Made by a program: the position numbers and the translations under genes
DNA from: Craspedostauros australis
Taxonomy: Eukaryota; Bacillariophyta; Bacillariophyceae; Mastogloiales; Achnanthaceae
NCBI GenBank assembly: GCA_026770025.1
Contig: JAMXDE010000016.1
Coordinates: 1,178,001-1,242,000, forward strand
Reading direction: 5' to 3'
Length of the DNA: 64,000 nucleotides
Part shown: one piece after another, positions 32,389 to 42,695 of the stretch
Layout: every line of letters begins with the position of its first letter
Position numbering within the stretch: position 1 is the stretch's first letter
The notes under the pieces: model-generated
Seen by the model: only the letters and a program-made list of their open reading frames with translations
The model's database searches: none
Told to the model about the DNA's origin: nothing

Positions 32389-33369
32389 TCAGATCCTCCT
32401 TTCTTCTGCTTCATCTTCTTCGACGCTCTCGCCGCCACCGCCAGCGCTTGCTTCCCCTCCTTGTTGCTTTGTGTCGACACCTCCAAGCCCGCCTGTATTC
32501 GCATCCACCTTCTCACCAATCTTCTCAAAATGTCCATGCCTGGCTGCTTTCAGCCTTTCATGGTTCCGACCATGCCTCTCTCCGGAACCTTCCCGGAATC
32601 CAGCATCCCGCGCATGCGCATCACCATCCGACACCGGCCAATCCAGACCATCTGCGTAGTCGGTATGCAACCCCATCTTCTCTTCTCGCTTGCGACGCTT
32701 CTGCATATGCAAAATATCCAGCTCGCGTTGAATATCATCGGTGCTGGGAGGATCGTTGCCACCCTCCTCCCCATTCACCGTGCGCCGGCGCAGATCGCTG
32801 ACTTCCCGCAACAAAAAATTGACATCGCGTTTCAACGCCGTGATCTCATCGCGCTTCATCGAAGGTCCGAGATCTCGCCGTTGCGTCTTGTGTCGTGGAT
32901 CTTCCTGCAGACGCGCGATCTGCTCTTCGCTGTACCCGCGCTTCCTCAGATCGTCGGCGGTGTGCGTGGTTATCGTCTCGGGCGTCGTTTGGCTATAGTC
33001 CTGCACGAGGATGTTGCGCAACACAAACAGCATCATCAATGCCAACATGACGTTGCGAGAGTTGCATTTGGGCAGCGCGTTGGGCGTGGATGAACCTCCT
33101 TTCATGCGCCGTCTTGCAAACGTCGTGATGGACGTCATCAAATTGCGCATGTGATTGAGCAGGAGGAGGAACAACTTGCGCGACGAGGCGGAGAAGGACG
33201 ACCAGGACAGCGAAGGCGATGCGGCCGATCGTTTCGTCCTTGATCTCGTCCTGCGTCGCGGCGTTGTCGATCTGGATCCTGATGATCCGGATCCTGAAGT
33301 CATGGCCCTGCCGCTGTTGTCCCCGTTGACGTTGTTGAGTCCATCATTCGCTCCGCCTAATCGCGGCAT
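32389..33369 (-). CDS. Unrecognised protein with one membrane segment and a coiled coil
   Basis: A 326-residue product from the ATG at 33369; the frame is open for 60 codons further upstream but that part is compositionally non-coding. The N-terminus is Gly/Asn/Ser-rich, followed by a strongly basic stretch (PRRRTRSRTKR). One hydrophobic segment, NVMLALMMLFVLRNILVQ, fits a single transmembrane helix. Then comes a well-formed charged region, DDLRKRGYSEEQIARLQED and MKRDEITALKRDVNFLLREV, probably a coiled coil. The C-terminus is Gly/Glu-rich. No known domain recognised; a tail- or single-pass-anchored protein of an internal membrane is possible. Confidence 0.65.
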   Translation of the reverse strand: MPRLGGANDGLNNVNGDNSGRAMTSGSGSSGSRSTTPRRRTRSRTKRSAASPSLSWSSFSASSRKLFLLLLNHMRNLMTSITTFARRRMKGGSSTPNALPKCNSRNVMLALMMLFVLRNILVQDYSQTTPETITTHTADDLRKRGYSEEQIARLQEDPRHKTQRRDLGPSMKRDEITALKRDVNFLLREVSDLRRRTVNGEEGGNDPPSTDDIQRELDILHMQKRRKREEKMGLHTDYADGLDWPVSDGDAHARDAGFREGSGERHGRNHERLKAARHGHFEKIGEKVDANTGGLGGVDTKQQGGEASAGGGGESVEEDEAEERRI

Positions 33370-34084
33370 CGTTCCGTTTGCTTTGTTGCCCGTGTTGCCC
33401 GTGTTGCTGTGTTGCACAGTTGCACAGTTGAGCTGTGAGATCCAGCGAAAATCACTCAATTTTAATCTCCTGGTCCGCAAATTGTGTTTGCCGTTGTCGG
33501 CTGATTGCGATAGTATTATATAATGTGTAAACGTGATGATTACAACCAAGACGAGGAGGTCGGCGGAGAGTCGATGATGTCGAGTTGAGTTGATGTTGTG
33601 TATGTGTGGGGGCTTTGTGGGGCGTCGACAGCGACACCAGGAACAGGAGTGTCAGGGACTGAACGGCGCGCGGCACGAAGGCGACGGCTTCCGTGGTGGG
33701 TTGGTCTTGTCCACGGTTTTCGTTTGGTTTTGTGTCTGGTCGCGGTCATTTGGATCGGAGACATCCGTCTTTTTTCGATCTTGGTGTTCGTCATTCCTCG
33801 CTACGACTACGCACATGACAGAGGCTACCCCCAAGACAGAAGAATCCAGAGCGTAGTTCGTGCGTACCCGCAGCGCAGCGCCCATACACGCACCCTCTGT
33901 CTCTCTGGGAGAAAGTACTCTATCGTTGTCCACAAGTTCTGTCCGCAAGTTCTGCCTAGGCACATACGAGTAAAACATCGGTAACTTCTACGGTTATTGT
34001 TATGTGGTTGTGATCGGCTACCGCCACTCCCCGAAGTACTATTCCATGCCTTTAACCATACGAGTATGGTGCTCTTCCACCTCC
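33370..34084. other. Intergenic region
   Basis: 5' flank of the coiled-coil membrane protein gene and 3' flank of the nuclease gene. Nothing recognised. Confidence 0.55.
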
Positions 34085-37000
34085 TCACGCAATTCCAGCC
34101 GCTCCCTCTGCCCTTGCCTTGCGTCGCTCCCTTGCTTCCTTGCGGAGTTTTGCCATTTCGAACAAGGAAAGGACGTCCGGGACGCAGCCGCAGGCACATT
34201 TGTCCCCATGATCTTCAGTCTCCGGATGGTCGTCGTGGTCGTCCTTGTTCTGCCCAGAAGACGCCAATGGCTGTTTGAACAGTTTGGGGATCGTAGTTAC
34301 AGGTGGTGGGACTGTAATTTCACCACCAACAGGGGCACAAAATAGGAAGTCGTCGGTCTTGACTGCTTGTTTCAAGATCTGCACCATCGCGCTGCTCTCT
34401 GTGTCCAGCTGCGGCTCGATAGTGACGGCGCTGCTCTCCTTCGAATCATTCTTCTCATCTTGCGCTTCGCTGTCGCCCTGTTCTCCATCGTTGTCATTCA
34501 CGAACGAAAAGCGAGCACCCAAGGCAAGATGATCGCTTGGCCAGACAAAGCTCGGCAGCAAATGCCCGTTGTGAATTCCCTGGCAATTCAAGTCCTCCTT
34601 CTCGAGGGGTACGTACAGCCGCTCCTGCAGTTCCAGTTGACCAGGCAAGTACATCACGTAGTCCAGCACTCCGGCGAAGCGAGACGTCAGGTTGGTGAAC
34701 TGCAGCACCTCCTTGGTGGGGTCGTCCGACTTGATGTACACGCTTTTCAGCTGTCCCAACGGATTGGCCAGCGCATCCTGTCTCAGCCAACGCACGACTT
34801 CCAATGGAGGACCGGCGATTCTGGACGGCCCATCGCCATCGTCCGTTTGGTTGCTGTTCTGAAGTGCTTCAACATCGACGTAATCGAACATCCCCATGTC
34901 CTCATCGATTTCGACGTTGCCTTGGATGCAATACTCCAGCAATTTCGTCGCCTGGTTCTTCACTCGTGATGCCGAACTCGTCGGTTGATCGCACCACCAG
35001 TAACCTTGGCCGCATCCGCTACACTGGAAGACGTCCAGCTTTTCCAACGTTTGATCGATCGGCGCATGGTGCTGCGAGAATATCTCCTGCACTTGATCAT
35101 CACTCACGCCTCGGATGTGTCCATTGCATACCACGCAGCGAGATAGGAACTGCCTTGGAAACAGCTTGACACCGTGGGATGACAGGATATGCGGGAATGC
35201 CAATTCCAAATGCGATAGGCTCTTGGTCGTTAGCAGGTACGTGCCAGGTGGGCAATCTTTGCGAGCCAGCAATCGGGATGACGTTGTTATGAGCGTGCGT
35301 TTCTCAGCGTGGCACCGGCGGAAGATCTCGCTGTGATTGCCATTGCAATAACGAGGACGTGGCAGAGACATTGACATATGAATGGGAATGTTGGCAATAT
35401 AATGTATTGGTAGAGTACAAGAAATGACACGATGAAACAAGATCGTGGTGAGCAAACGCATTGCATCCTTCAAACCCGGTGCGTCACATTCCAGCCACGG
35501 TGCAAGGCCGGAGGTGCAGATGTATCCAACGCCATGTATCCTACCATCACACCAACACTCGAACCCAATGCTGCTCTGCGGTACGTACATCTTTTGCTGC
35601 TTGGTCCTGAGCTTTTCTTCGGCCTCCGTCTCCAAGGCAGCATCGATCCCAAGTATTCGCAACCACCGACAGAGTCGATTGAGCGTGAAGTCCAACAAGT
35701 ATCGGATGTTTGAGCCGTGTTTGACGATCTCATCTGTGACGTCCTTATCGGTATTCGAATGAGAGGCAGAGCCGTTGCCGTGTGCATTTGTGTCGCTTGA
35801 ATCGGTCGCCATACTTAATCCGTTCATAGTTTCTTCCATCGAAAGTGACGCGGCCTCTGACCCATTCGTGTCTGCTTGCGTTGCCGTCGGGTCGACAGTC
35901 GTGATATCCTCTTTGGGCACCGCGACGTTGTGCCAGGGGGCCAGCATCTTGGCATTGACCGATCCTTCGACCATGTACCTGTGCACGTTGCTGCCTGGGT
36001 TCGAGTTGAAGTCGCCACATACGATCAATGGTGTTTGGTCTCCACAGAACGCTTGGGCTCGCGTCAAGATGTAGTGGGCTTGGCAGAGCTGAATGGTTCG
36101 GGACATTGCGGTGGGTTGAACGTTGTAGCATGACGTCAAATGATAGAAAAGAACATAAGTAAACAGAAACATGGCGGAGTCGATTTGAGCCGAGCATGAT
36201 GATTGAATGTTGTCGACGGCCGGTGGCATTGACAACGACACCAGCAAGCGCACGGTCTTCAAAGTTGTTGGGTCGGCAGCGGCGTTAACTTACCTTGACG
36301 TATTCGTACATCGGGTTCCAAAACAGATGTGCCACCAACACAACGACCCGCTTTTTTGTTTGTTTATGCTCCATCCTGGCCATGACCGCCACGTTCCGCC
36401 TTAGGAACGAAGTCTGCAAACCTTGCAGGTTTCCATCCACGGAACCACGTCGAGAGGAGCCTTTGTTGTCATCGTCGCCATCGCTGCCTTCCGCGCGAGC
36501 TTCCATGGAGGCCAGATCATCAAGACGAATGATCTCATGTTCGACACGATTCCAGGTGTCGGTCTTGTAATACAGACAGCAGGCATCTACCCGACCATCT
36601 CTGCCCGCCGGATTCGTTGGCGACTCGATGCCTTCATATCCCAGCGATCGCAAGCGACTCCCAATCTCCAGCGGTTCATCCACCTCCTGCAGCGCGAACA
36701 TATCCGGCTCCAACCGTTCGTGGAGGAACTTGAGCGTCCTTCGCACCATGTCGGGTCGTCTGTGCCGATCGAAGACGAGATTCTGAGAACGCATCGGTAG
36801 ACCAGGATGGGATCGACGCGTGCAGTACGAATCGGCCAGGACGTTCCACGTGATGATGGAGACGTCCGTGCGCGATGGGTCTTTGGAAGCATGCGATATC
36901 TCAGCGTCGTTCGCATCCCAATCAAAGTCTTCGCAGTCGGCAGGCAGCCAGCGCAGGTCGCGTTCCATCCACGTGGGCAGCCCGCAGCCTGGCCATGCTG

Positions 37001-37103
37001 GCTTCCTGTCGGAGCCGTCGGAGGGAGAGTCCGGACAAGCCGATGGTGCCCGATTGCGTGGCTTGCTCTTCGTGCCCTTCTTCTTGGCCTTTTGCTTCCT
37101 CAT
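34085..37103 (-). CDS. EEP-family (CCR4/Angel-like) nuclease with nested Mut7-C ribonuclease domain
   Basis: Three exons: 37103-36294, 36088-35589 and 35330-34085, giving 851 residues. Intron 1 (36293-36089, GTAAGT, phase 0) joins NPMYEYVK to LCQAHYIL. Intron 2 (35588-35331, GTACGT, phase 2) is 258 bp and happens to be stop-free. The EEP nuclease set is complete: Asn87 in TWNVLADSY, Glu140 in ALQEVDEP, Asp296/Asn298 in CGDFNSNPGS, then FTNLTSRFAGVLDYVMY and Asp703/His704 in WPSDHLAL. Between the DFNS and DYVMY parts, residues about 397-565 form a Mut7-C domain: IRYLLDFTLNRLCRWLRILG, RTLITTSSRLLARK, and a four-cysteine zinc site (CVVC 502-505, CSGC 540-543, then YWW). The second acidic residue usual in Mut7-C (TRD) is Ser here. 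Likely an mRNA deadenylase or related RNA nuclease; function inferred. Confidence 0.85.
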
Positions 37104-37863
37104 CGTTGCCTCTCTTTCGTTATCAATGAGGGAGGGAGTGGAGTTGGTGGGCTTTGTGATGGATGAGGATTGGGAGTCAGATTCTATTATTTTGTGATGA
37201 ATGTATTTGTACGTGTATCCGTCGTGGTTTGTTGATGGGCGTGTTGGTGTTGTGTTTGGGCGCTGGCGTTGTTGTTGGTGATGGGAGAGGGAAGATTGTT
37301 GTATGCGGCAATTCAACATATAACAACATAAAATTCAATTGTTACTGAGATATTGAATATGTCGTCCTATTTTAATATTATGGTCATTACACCGCTGATA
37401 CCACTCAGACCAGGAAATGAGCCAGACCAACCCTCGAAAGTACGACCATGTGTGACGTTTGTCACGTGTCCCCAGAACGTGCTGGGTTTTGTGACGATGC
37501 CAACATGTGCCCCTGACGACCAAGGAAACATAACCTAAACACGGACTATCAAGCGTGTCGGATTCTGTCGCGACCACAGAAAGACGTTTTGCGTTTATTC
37601 AGATCATTGCTATCAGTCTTAACGATATTTGAGCTCGCCAAGCGTGTTTCTCCGACAGCGAAGAATCGCTCCCACGATTCCGAGACACGATCAACAGTCA
37701 CAACAAGAACAGATGGATGGACGAAATGCGGATGGATCGCGGAGTGCAAGACCACGGAGCATCGTGAAGACAGCCTGCATTCAACTCATGGTGATGCCTG
37801 CATCCAACCCACGTCCATGCCTGCTATCACCACGACGACATCGCAGAAAGCCGTGGACAGAAA
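37104..37863. other. Intergenic region upstream of the nuclease gene
   Basis: Divergent flank between the nuclease gene and the retroelement fossil. No gene recognised. Confidence 0.5.
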
Positions 37864-39131
37864 GCAGCCGCAATGGAAACGAACTCGTGAACATAATGAA
37901 ACGTTGCTTCCACTACTTTTCTTGGTAAGGAGCCTGGAAACCACACAAGCCGCATCATAACACCTTGCGACTTTCTTCTGCCCGTGTAGCCTGCAGCCAC
38001 AGCCATCACACACTTCCCATGAGCCGCAAGGTCCTCCCTGAGTGACCCTCCATGGACGAAGATCTCCCACTCGAACCCCTCATTGACACAGCTTCCAGAT
38101 CGGTATTTTCTGGTGCACAGATCCTGCCCTCGCCTGACTCATCCCTTGACAACAGCTTGAACCAGACACTGTCCACCAACAACTCTGCAGCCATACACCA
38201 GCTCCAACAGTTATTTGGTTTCTTCGTTCCGCTCACACCATCCCTCACAACACCCTTGTCCCAGCCTTCACTGCTGCAATGGTGACCAACCAACATACTC
38301 GGCAGTCAGGCAACTTCGCCGACCACACAGCCGGCCTCAGCAGCCCAGCCAACAACGGCAACACCAAAACTGGCATCGTCGCAGACCCAGCATCCTCCGG
38401 AGGCGACGTCAAAATGACGGCCAAGCCAGTGCCGCGTTTCCAAGCCACACCGATCTCTGACGCCGACCTACAAAGAGCACAGATCATTATCACCGCAGAT
38501 GAGCGAGCAAAGCTCCCCATAGGGGACAAACTATTCTTTCGGGCCATGGCTGTGGAAGCCCTGAAGCCCAAGTTCAAGGCCACCAACATGTCCACCAACA
38601 TTCAAGGCCAGACCTTCCATGACAAAAACTATGCCTTCCGCAACCTGGCGACGCGTCTCCGACGGCGCCTCAAGGCGTACTCCATGGATGATGTCTTTGA
38701 GATGGTCGATACAACGGTGGTGAGCAAGGGAGTCTACAAATTCAATGCCAGTGATCCTGTGTTTTCCGATCTTCTGGAGCAAGGCCCATTCGTCACTCTC
38801 GAAGCCGTCCTCGGCTCATCCCATGTCTATGCCAACTACTGCTCATCCGAAGTGACTCGCCAGAACTTGTACTGGTCCTACGACCTCATCATGAACTCCT
38901 GCGATGTTGGGCTTGCCGAATCCATCACAAATCGAATGGAAGGGCTTGGCAAGGACGGCCGAACTGGACCGGTGGCGTACTATCTTCTGTGCCAAACCAT
39001 TGCACACGCCAACAACCAACACGCTCGGCAGTCGCCCAACTTCACTGGCCGCACAGGCGGCCTCAGAAGGCAGCCGCGAAGGAAACAAACTCGTTAACAT
39101 CATAAAACAAACCTTCCACTACGTTTCTTCC
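37864..39131 (+). mobile_element. Gag-like LTR-retroelement fossil (probably Copia/CoDi type)
   Basis: An open frame at 38279-39097 encodes a helical, non-enzymatic protein with the block LYWSYDLIMNSCDVGL and GPVAYYLLCQTI, which resembles the gag-like region of diatom Copia (CoDi) retroelements. No protease, integrase or reverse transcriptase is seen nearby, so this is an incomplete fossil. Two related short segments recur around it: 37864-37925 with 39070-39131, and 38291-38340 with 39017-39066, each pair roughly 75-80 percent alike by eye. They may be remnants of end repeats or of an internal duplication; their divergence suggests an old insertion. The family assignment is tentative and a host gene derived from such a gag is also possible. 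Confidence 0.45.
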
Positions 39132-39524
39132 GAGAAAAAGAATGGTATGGCACCATGCCTCGTGCTCGTACTTCATCCACATGAAGAATCGACATTCCTA
39201 CACACGCACACCATACTCCAAAGAAGGCGAGATCGTTTCTCCAGAGAGAGGATATCAATGGGTGTATAGCGTTTACTTGTTGGATGCGATGCAGTTAAAA
39301 CGGATGCGTTGGATGGACGGTGATAATAAACGAGGACAATGAAGATGATACTTGTATTTGGTACAATTGGTGTGGGTGTTTGCAGGATGCGTGCATGGGG
39401 AGTGGACAGCTCGTTCATGATGATGCTGTTGCAATACGTCGCAACTGCAACACGAGAGCACGGTGCATTACGCTCGTTCCATTTGCGACGGCGTCGTTGC
39501 AGTGCTGTGGTGGGATCTTGCTCA
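39132..39524. other. Intergenic region
   Basis: 3' flank shared by the retroelement fossil and the 1,056-residue minus-strand gene; no feature recognised. Confidence 0.55.
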
Positions 39525-42500
39525 TTACATCCTCAAAGAGGACGGGCTGATCGGATTTGTAGTTTTGCTGCCCATGGATGGCTTCTCAGCTCTGAAGTTG
39601 CCTTTGCCGCTGCGCTCCATAATCAGTTGGTCCATGTCGTCAATGCCATCGAACAGAGACGCTTGGGATGATTCCTTGCCAGCGCCTTCACTGCTTTCGC
39701 TGTTTCTGTTCCTGCTCCTGTTGCTGATCTTGATGTTGTCGCTTGCCGCATTCATACAGACCTGAACGTCCGCAGCATCGTCGGTCTTCTTCTCCGCGAA
39801 CTTCAAGGAAGCCATCCCGGACGCTGGCACAGCAGGCGGCGGTGGTCGCATTACGGCTCGTTGCGAGGATGATCGCGCTGCAAAGACGTCGACGGCCTCA
39901 TAATCCGCAAAGTAATTTCGTTCCAACGAGGGAACGCGGCTGTCCACTGCGACGGATGCTTGCATAGTGGACTGCTCCCTGAGCATCGGGCTTGTGCCGC
40001 ACATGCCGGACCCGCCAAAGGCGACAGGGAGCGGGAACGCGCCGGCATTCCTTCTGGAAGCGTTGGCCGCGGCCAGCATGCGTCGTTTCTCGTATGTCAC
40101 GCGTCGTTCGTACGTGGTGGCGGTCAGCTCCCCGACGCTGTTGACCTCATCATCGTCCGGGATGACGAGATGGGGAATGCCTTCCTCCGAGTGCAGCGAC
40201 ATGTCGTCCCCGAATTCCGACGGCCCGCAGCTGAACATCTGCGCGATGCGCTCCGAGATGGAGGAGTTCGCGGAGTTGGCCTTCTTGTCGGTGGAAGATC
40301 GTGTTCCCGATCGGATAGACTGGAAGTCGGCAACGCCCTTCGGCGAGCCCCACATCTTGGCCTGGATCTTCGGCAACCGTGTTGACACGCTGCCGGTCAT
40401 ACTGGAACGCGAACCGCGGCTGCCACCACGTGTGTTGGTGTCATCATCATTAGTTTCGTCGCTGCATTCAGTTTGTGCGAAGGTAGGATGGGATTGCTCT
40501 CCGAGCGTGCCCTCCTCGAAGCGGAGGTCGTGGGTCGATTCACCGAATGAACCAGTGACCTTGGGGGAGGCTTGCGAGTTGCCCTCCGTCGACTTTGTAA
40601 AGCTGAGCCCTTGTGCCATATCCGTGGCCCTGCGGATCATGGAGTTGATACTATGGTTGGGATCCTTCTTGGCTTGGATGGATAGGAGGGAAGCGTGTTG
40701 ATCCAGGAAGGTGCCGTCATCCTCGTCAACCGGCTTGAGCCCCGCACAAATGGGGATGCGCACGTCCTTGCCGAAGAAGTCCGCGGTGACCTCTGTCAGA
40801 TCATCGTCGAATAATGTCGGCTTGACGTCGCCACGCGGTGTCTGCCGTACCTGCAACGGCCCGCATGTGGGAAGCCGCAGCTCCTTGCCAAACATCTTGA
40901 TGACGGCAGTGTCGAGGTCTTCCGGGTCGTTTTTCTGATCGAGCGTGTCGGCGATGCTGTCCCGACCGAGGGTGTATCCATCGTAGCCATACACAGACGA
41001 GGCGACGTCTCTGGAGATTGTTCCGGTGTCGTTGGTGTGCATCGTTCGCGAACCATCGTCGTCGTCGCCATCATCGTTCGTGATGAATGTGCCGTCGGCA
41101 GTCTCCGTGTCGTTGGTGTGGAACGTACCATCGAAGGTCCCATCGAAGGTCCCTTCATCGTCGTCATTGGTGTCTTTCAAAACGAATGACGGCTCGACAG
41201 CAAGGGTGTTGGCAGTTGCTTTGACACTTGCTTTGGCGCTAGCGCTGATATTCGCTGCACCTCTGTGACTTTCCTGTGTGTTGTCATTACCGTTAGTCGT
41301 TCTGCTGTTGGTTGCAGTTGTGATAGTCTTGTTGCTGGCCTTGGTTGTGGGAGCGGCAGTGTTGTTGTTGTTGTTCGTGGTGGTGGTGGTGGTGGTGGTG
41401 GCCTTGGCGTTGGCAATGTTGGTTGTGTTGTTGTTGGTGATGGTGGTGATGTTAGCGTTGGCCCTGGCTTTGGCGTTGGCAATGTTGGTTGTGTTGCTGT
41501 TAGTAGCGGTGGTGTTGGCAACTTTAGTTGTGTTGGTGTTGGTTGTGGCGATATTGCCATGCTGGCTGCTGGATGCCGTCACTGGCTTGTCCTTGTTTCT
41601 CGATGCGGCACCGTCTACCCCATGCACACTCAATGGCGACACCGACGATGTCTTGGACGTCGCAAGCGGCTTCTTTGCAGTAGCCATCGTCTCAGACCGC
41701 GCCGAAACTTGTGCCGCCGACCGATCATTGCGCGGCGGCGCATTCTTAGCGATGATCTGAATCTGCAAGCGCAGGATGGCATCGCCCGTGGCATCGGTGG
41801 AGTAGGTGTTGGCGAATGCCGTCTGCTGTGCGCTTGTGGGGATCTTGAGATTCACGGCCTCCGACTTGCGGAACAGTCGCTTCAGCCCTTTCTTCTTGGC
41901 GGCCGGTTGCGACGCTGCAGTTTTAGGACGGATGAAGATCATGTTGCGGTTGATGGCGCTGTTCTTTGCGGACCGCGCGTTTGCTTCCTTCAAGCTATGG
42001 ACCGGCAAATCGACGATGTGTGAGGTTTTGCTCACGCTTCCATCATCGAAAATTTTCAAGCCGCCAACACCGAAGGGTATGGCGACCTTGTTGTCATTGT
42101 CGCTGTCCACGGCCAATGCCAACGTCATGTCGATGGTCTGTGGTGCGTATGTTGTGGATGTTGCAGTTCCCGCCTTTCTGCTATTGTTCTGTTGCTTCTT
42201 CTTGTCGAGCTTGGAGAGAGCGACTTCGAATGAGACGAGAGAGCCTAGACTTCTTCCATCCTCCGATGCCCAAACAGCAACATGGCGCTGCGTGTTGCTG
42301 TTGTCGTTGGCATTGCTGGAGGGATGACGCACGGAGACACCCTCTCCCTCCGCTGCGCCCTTGGAGATGACCTCGTCGTCGTTGGGAGACCGGGCCAGCG
42401 TCCTGGAGAGGATCGTCGTGGCGCGGATCTCCTCATCCCTGGAGAAGGCCACGACCGCCTTCATCTGCGACGGCGGAGCTGGTCCATGCTTCGCATTGAA

Positions 42501-42695
42501 ATCGTTGCAGTTCTTGCGATTGACCGTGATGCCGGCAAGTCCCAGGACGTTGATGCGCACCAAATGGGTCGCCTTCGGCTTCTGCTCAGCGGCAGTCTTC
42601 GACCGAGATCTGCTGCTTGCGGCCTTCGCGAGTTGCTTCGTGGGCGTCATCCTCCCATTCGAGCTGGGGGCGATGGTGGTTGCGTTCATCGTCAA
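39525..42695 (-). CDS. 1,056-residue protein with C2-like N-terminal domain and long disordered tail
   Basis: A single-exon gene. Residues about 40-320 look folded and mostly beta: THLVRINVLGLAGITVN, KAVVAFSRDEEIRAT, LVSFEVALSKLD, TIDMTLALAVDSDNDNK, GVGGLKIFDDG, DLPVHSL and AILRLQIQII. The strand pattern, with a lipid-facing PFGVGGL turn, is like the NT-C2/C2-type domains of membrane-linked scaffolds; this is inferred from pattern only. A basic-aromatic motif KKKGLKRLFRKS (267-278) is embedded in it. The remainder is disordered, with Asn/Thr repeats (NTTNIANAKA occurs twice), Asp-rich repeats (GTFDGTFDGTFH), and short conserved-looking blocks such as FGKELRLPTCGPLQVR and FFGKDVRIPICAGLK, which are variants of one motif. 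No enzyme motif is seen. Confidence 0.75.
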   Translation of the reverse strand: MTMNATTIAPSSNGRMTPTKQLAKAASSRSRSKTAAEQKPKATHLVRINVLGLAGITVNRKNCNDFNAKHGPAPPSQMKAVVAFSRDEEIRATTILSRTLARSPNDDEVISKGAAEGEGVSVRHPSSNANDNSNTQRHVAVWASEDGRSLGSLVSFEVALSKLDKKKQQNNSRKAGTATSTTYAPQTIDMTLALAVDSDNDNKVAIPFGVGGLKIFDDGSVSKTSHIVDLPVHSLKEANARSAKNSAINRNMIFIRPKTAASQPAAKKKGLKRLFRKSEAVNLKIPTSAQQTAFANTYSTDATGDAILRLQIQIIAKNAPPRNDRSAAQVSARSETMATAKKPLATSKTSSVSPLSVHGVDGAASRNKDKPVTASSSQHGNIATTNTNTTKVANTTATNSNTTNIANAKARANANITTITNNNTTNIANAKATTTTTTTTNNNNNTAAPTTKASNKTITTATNSRTTNGNDNTQESHRGAANISASAKASVKATANTLAVEPSFVLKDTNDDDEGTFDGTFDGTFHTNDTETADGTFITNDDGDDDDGSRTMHTNDTGTISRDVASSVYGYDGYTLGRDSIADTLDQKNDPEDLDTAVIKMFGKELRLPTCGPLQVRQTPRGDVKPTLFDDDLTEVTADFFGKDVRIPICAGLKPVDEDDGTFLDQHASLLSIQAKKDPNHSINSMIRRATDMAQGLSFTKSTEGNSQASPKVTGSFGESTHDLRFEEGTLGEQSHPTFAQTECSDETNDDDTNTRGGSRGSRSSMTGSVSTRLPKIQAKMWGSPKGVADFQSIRSGTRSSTDKKANSANSSISERIAQMFSCGPSEFGDDMSLHSEEGIPHLVIPDDDEVNSVGELTATTYERRVTYEKRRMLAAANASRRNAGAFPLPVAFGGSGMCGTSPMLREQSTMQASVAVDSRVPSLERNYFADYEAVDVFAARSSSQRAVMRPPPPAVPASGMASLKFAEKKTDDAADVQVCMNAASDNIKISNRSRNRNSESSEGAGKESSQASLFDGIDDMDQLIMERSGKGNFRAEKPSMGSKTTNPISPSSLRM

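Noticed and set aside
35331-35588. In-frame stretch within the nuclease gene
   Set aside because: It is stop-free and a multiple of three, but has GTACGT and CACAG ends and interrupts the Mut7-C domain, so it is treated as an intron.
36089-36262. N-terminus of the downstream open frame of the nuclease gene
   Set aside because: The sequence upstream of 36088 is intron; joining to the first exon restores the EEP fold.
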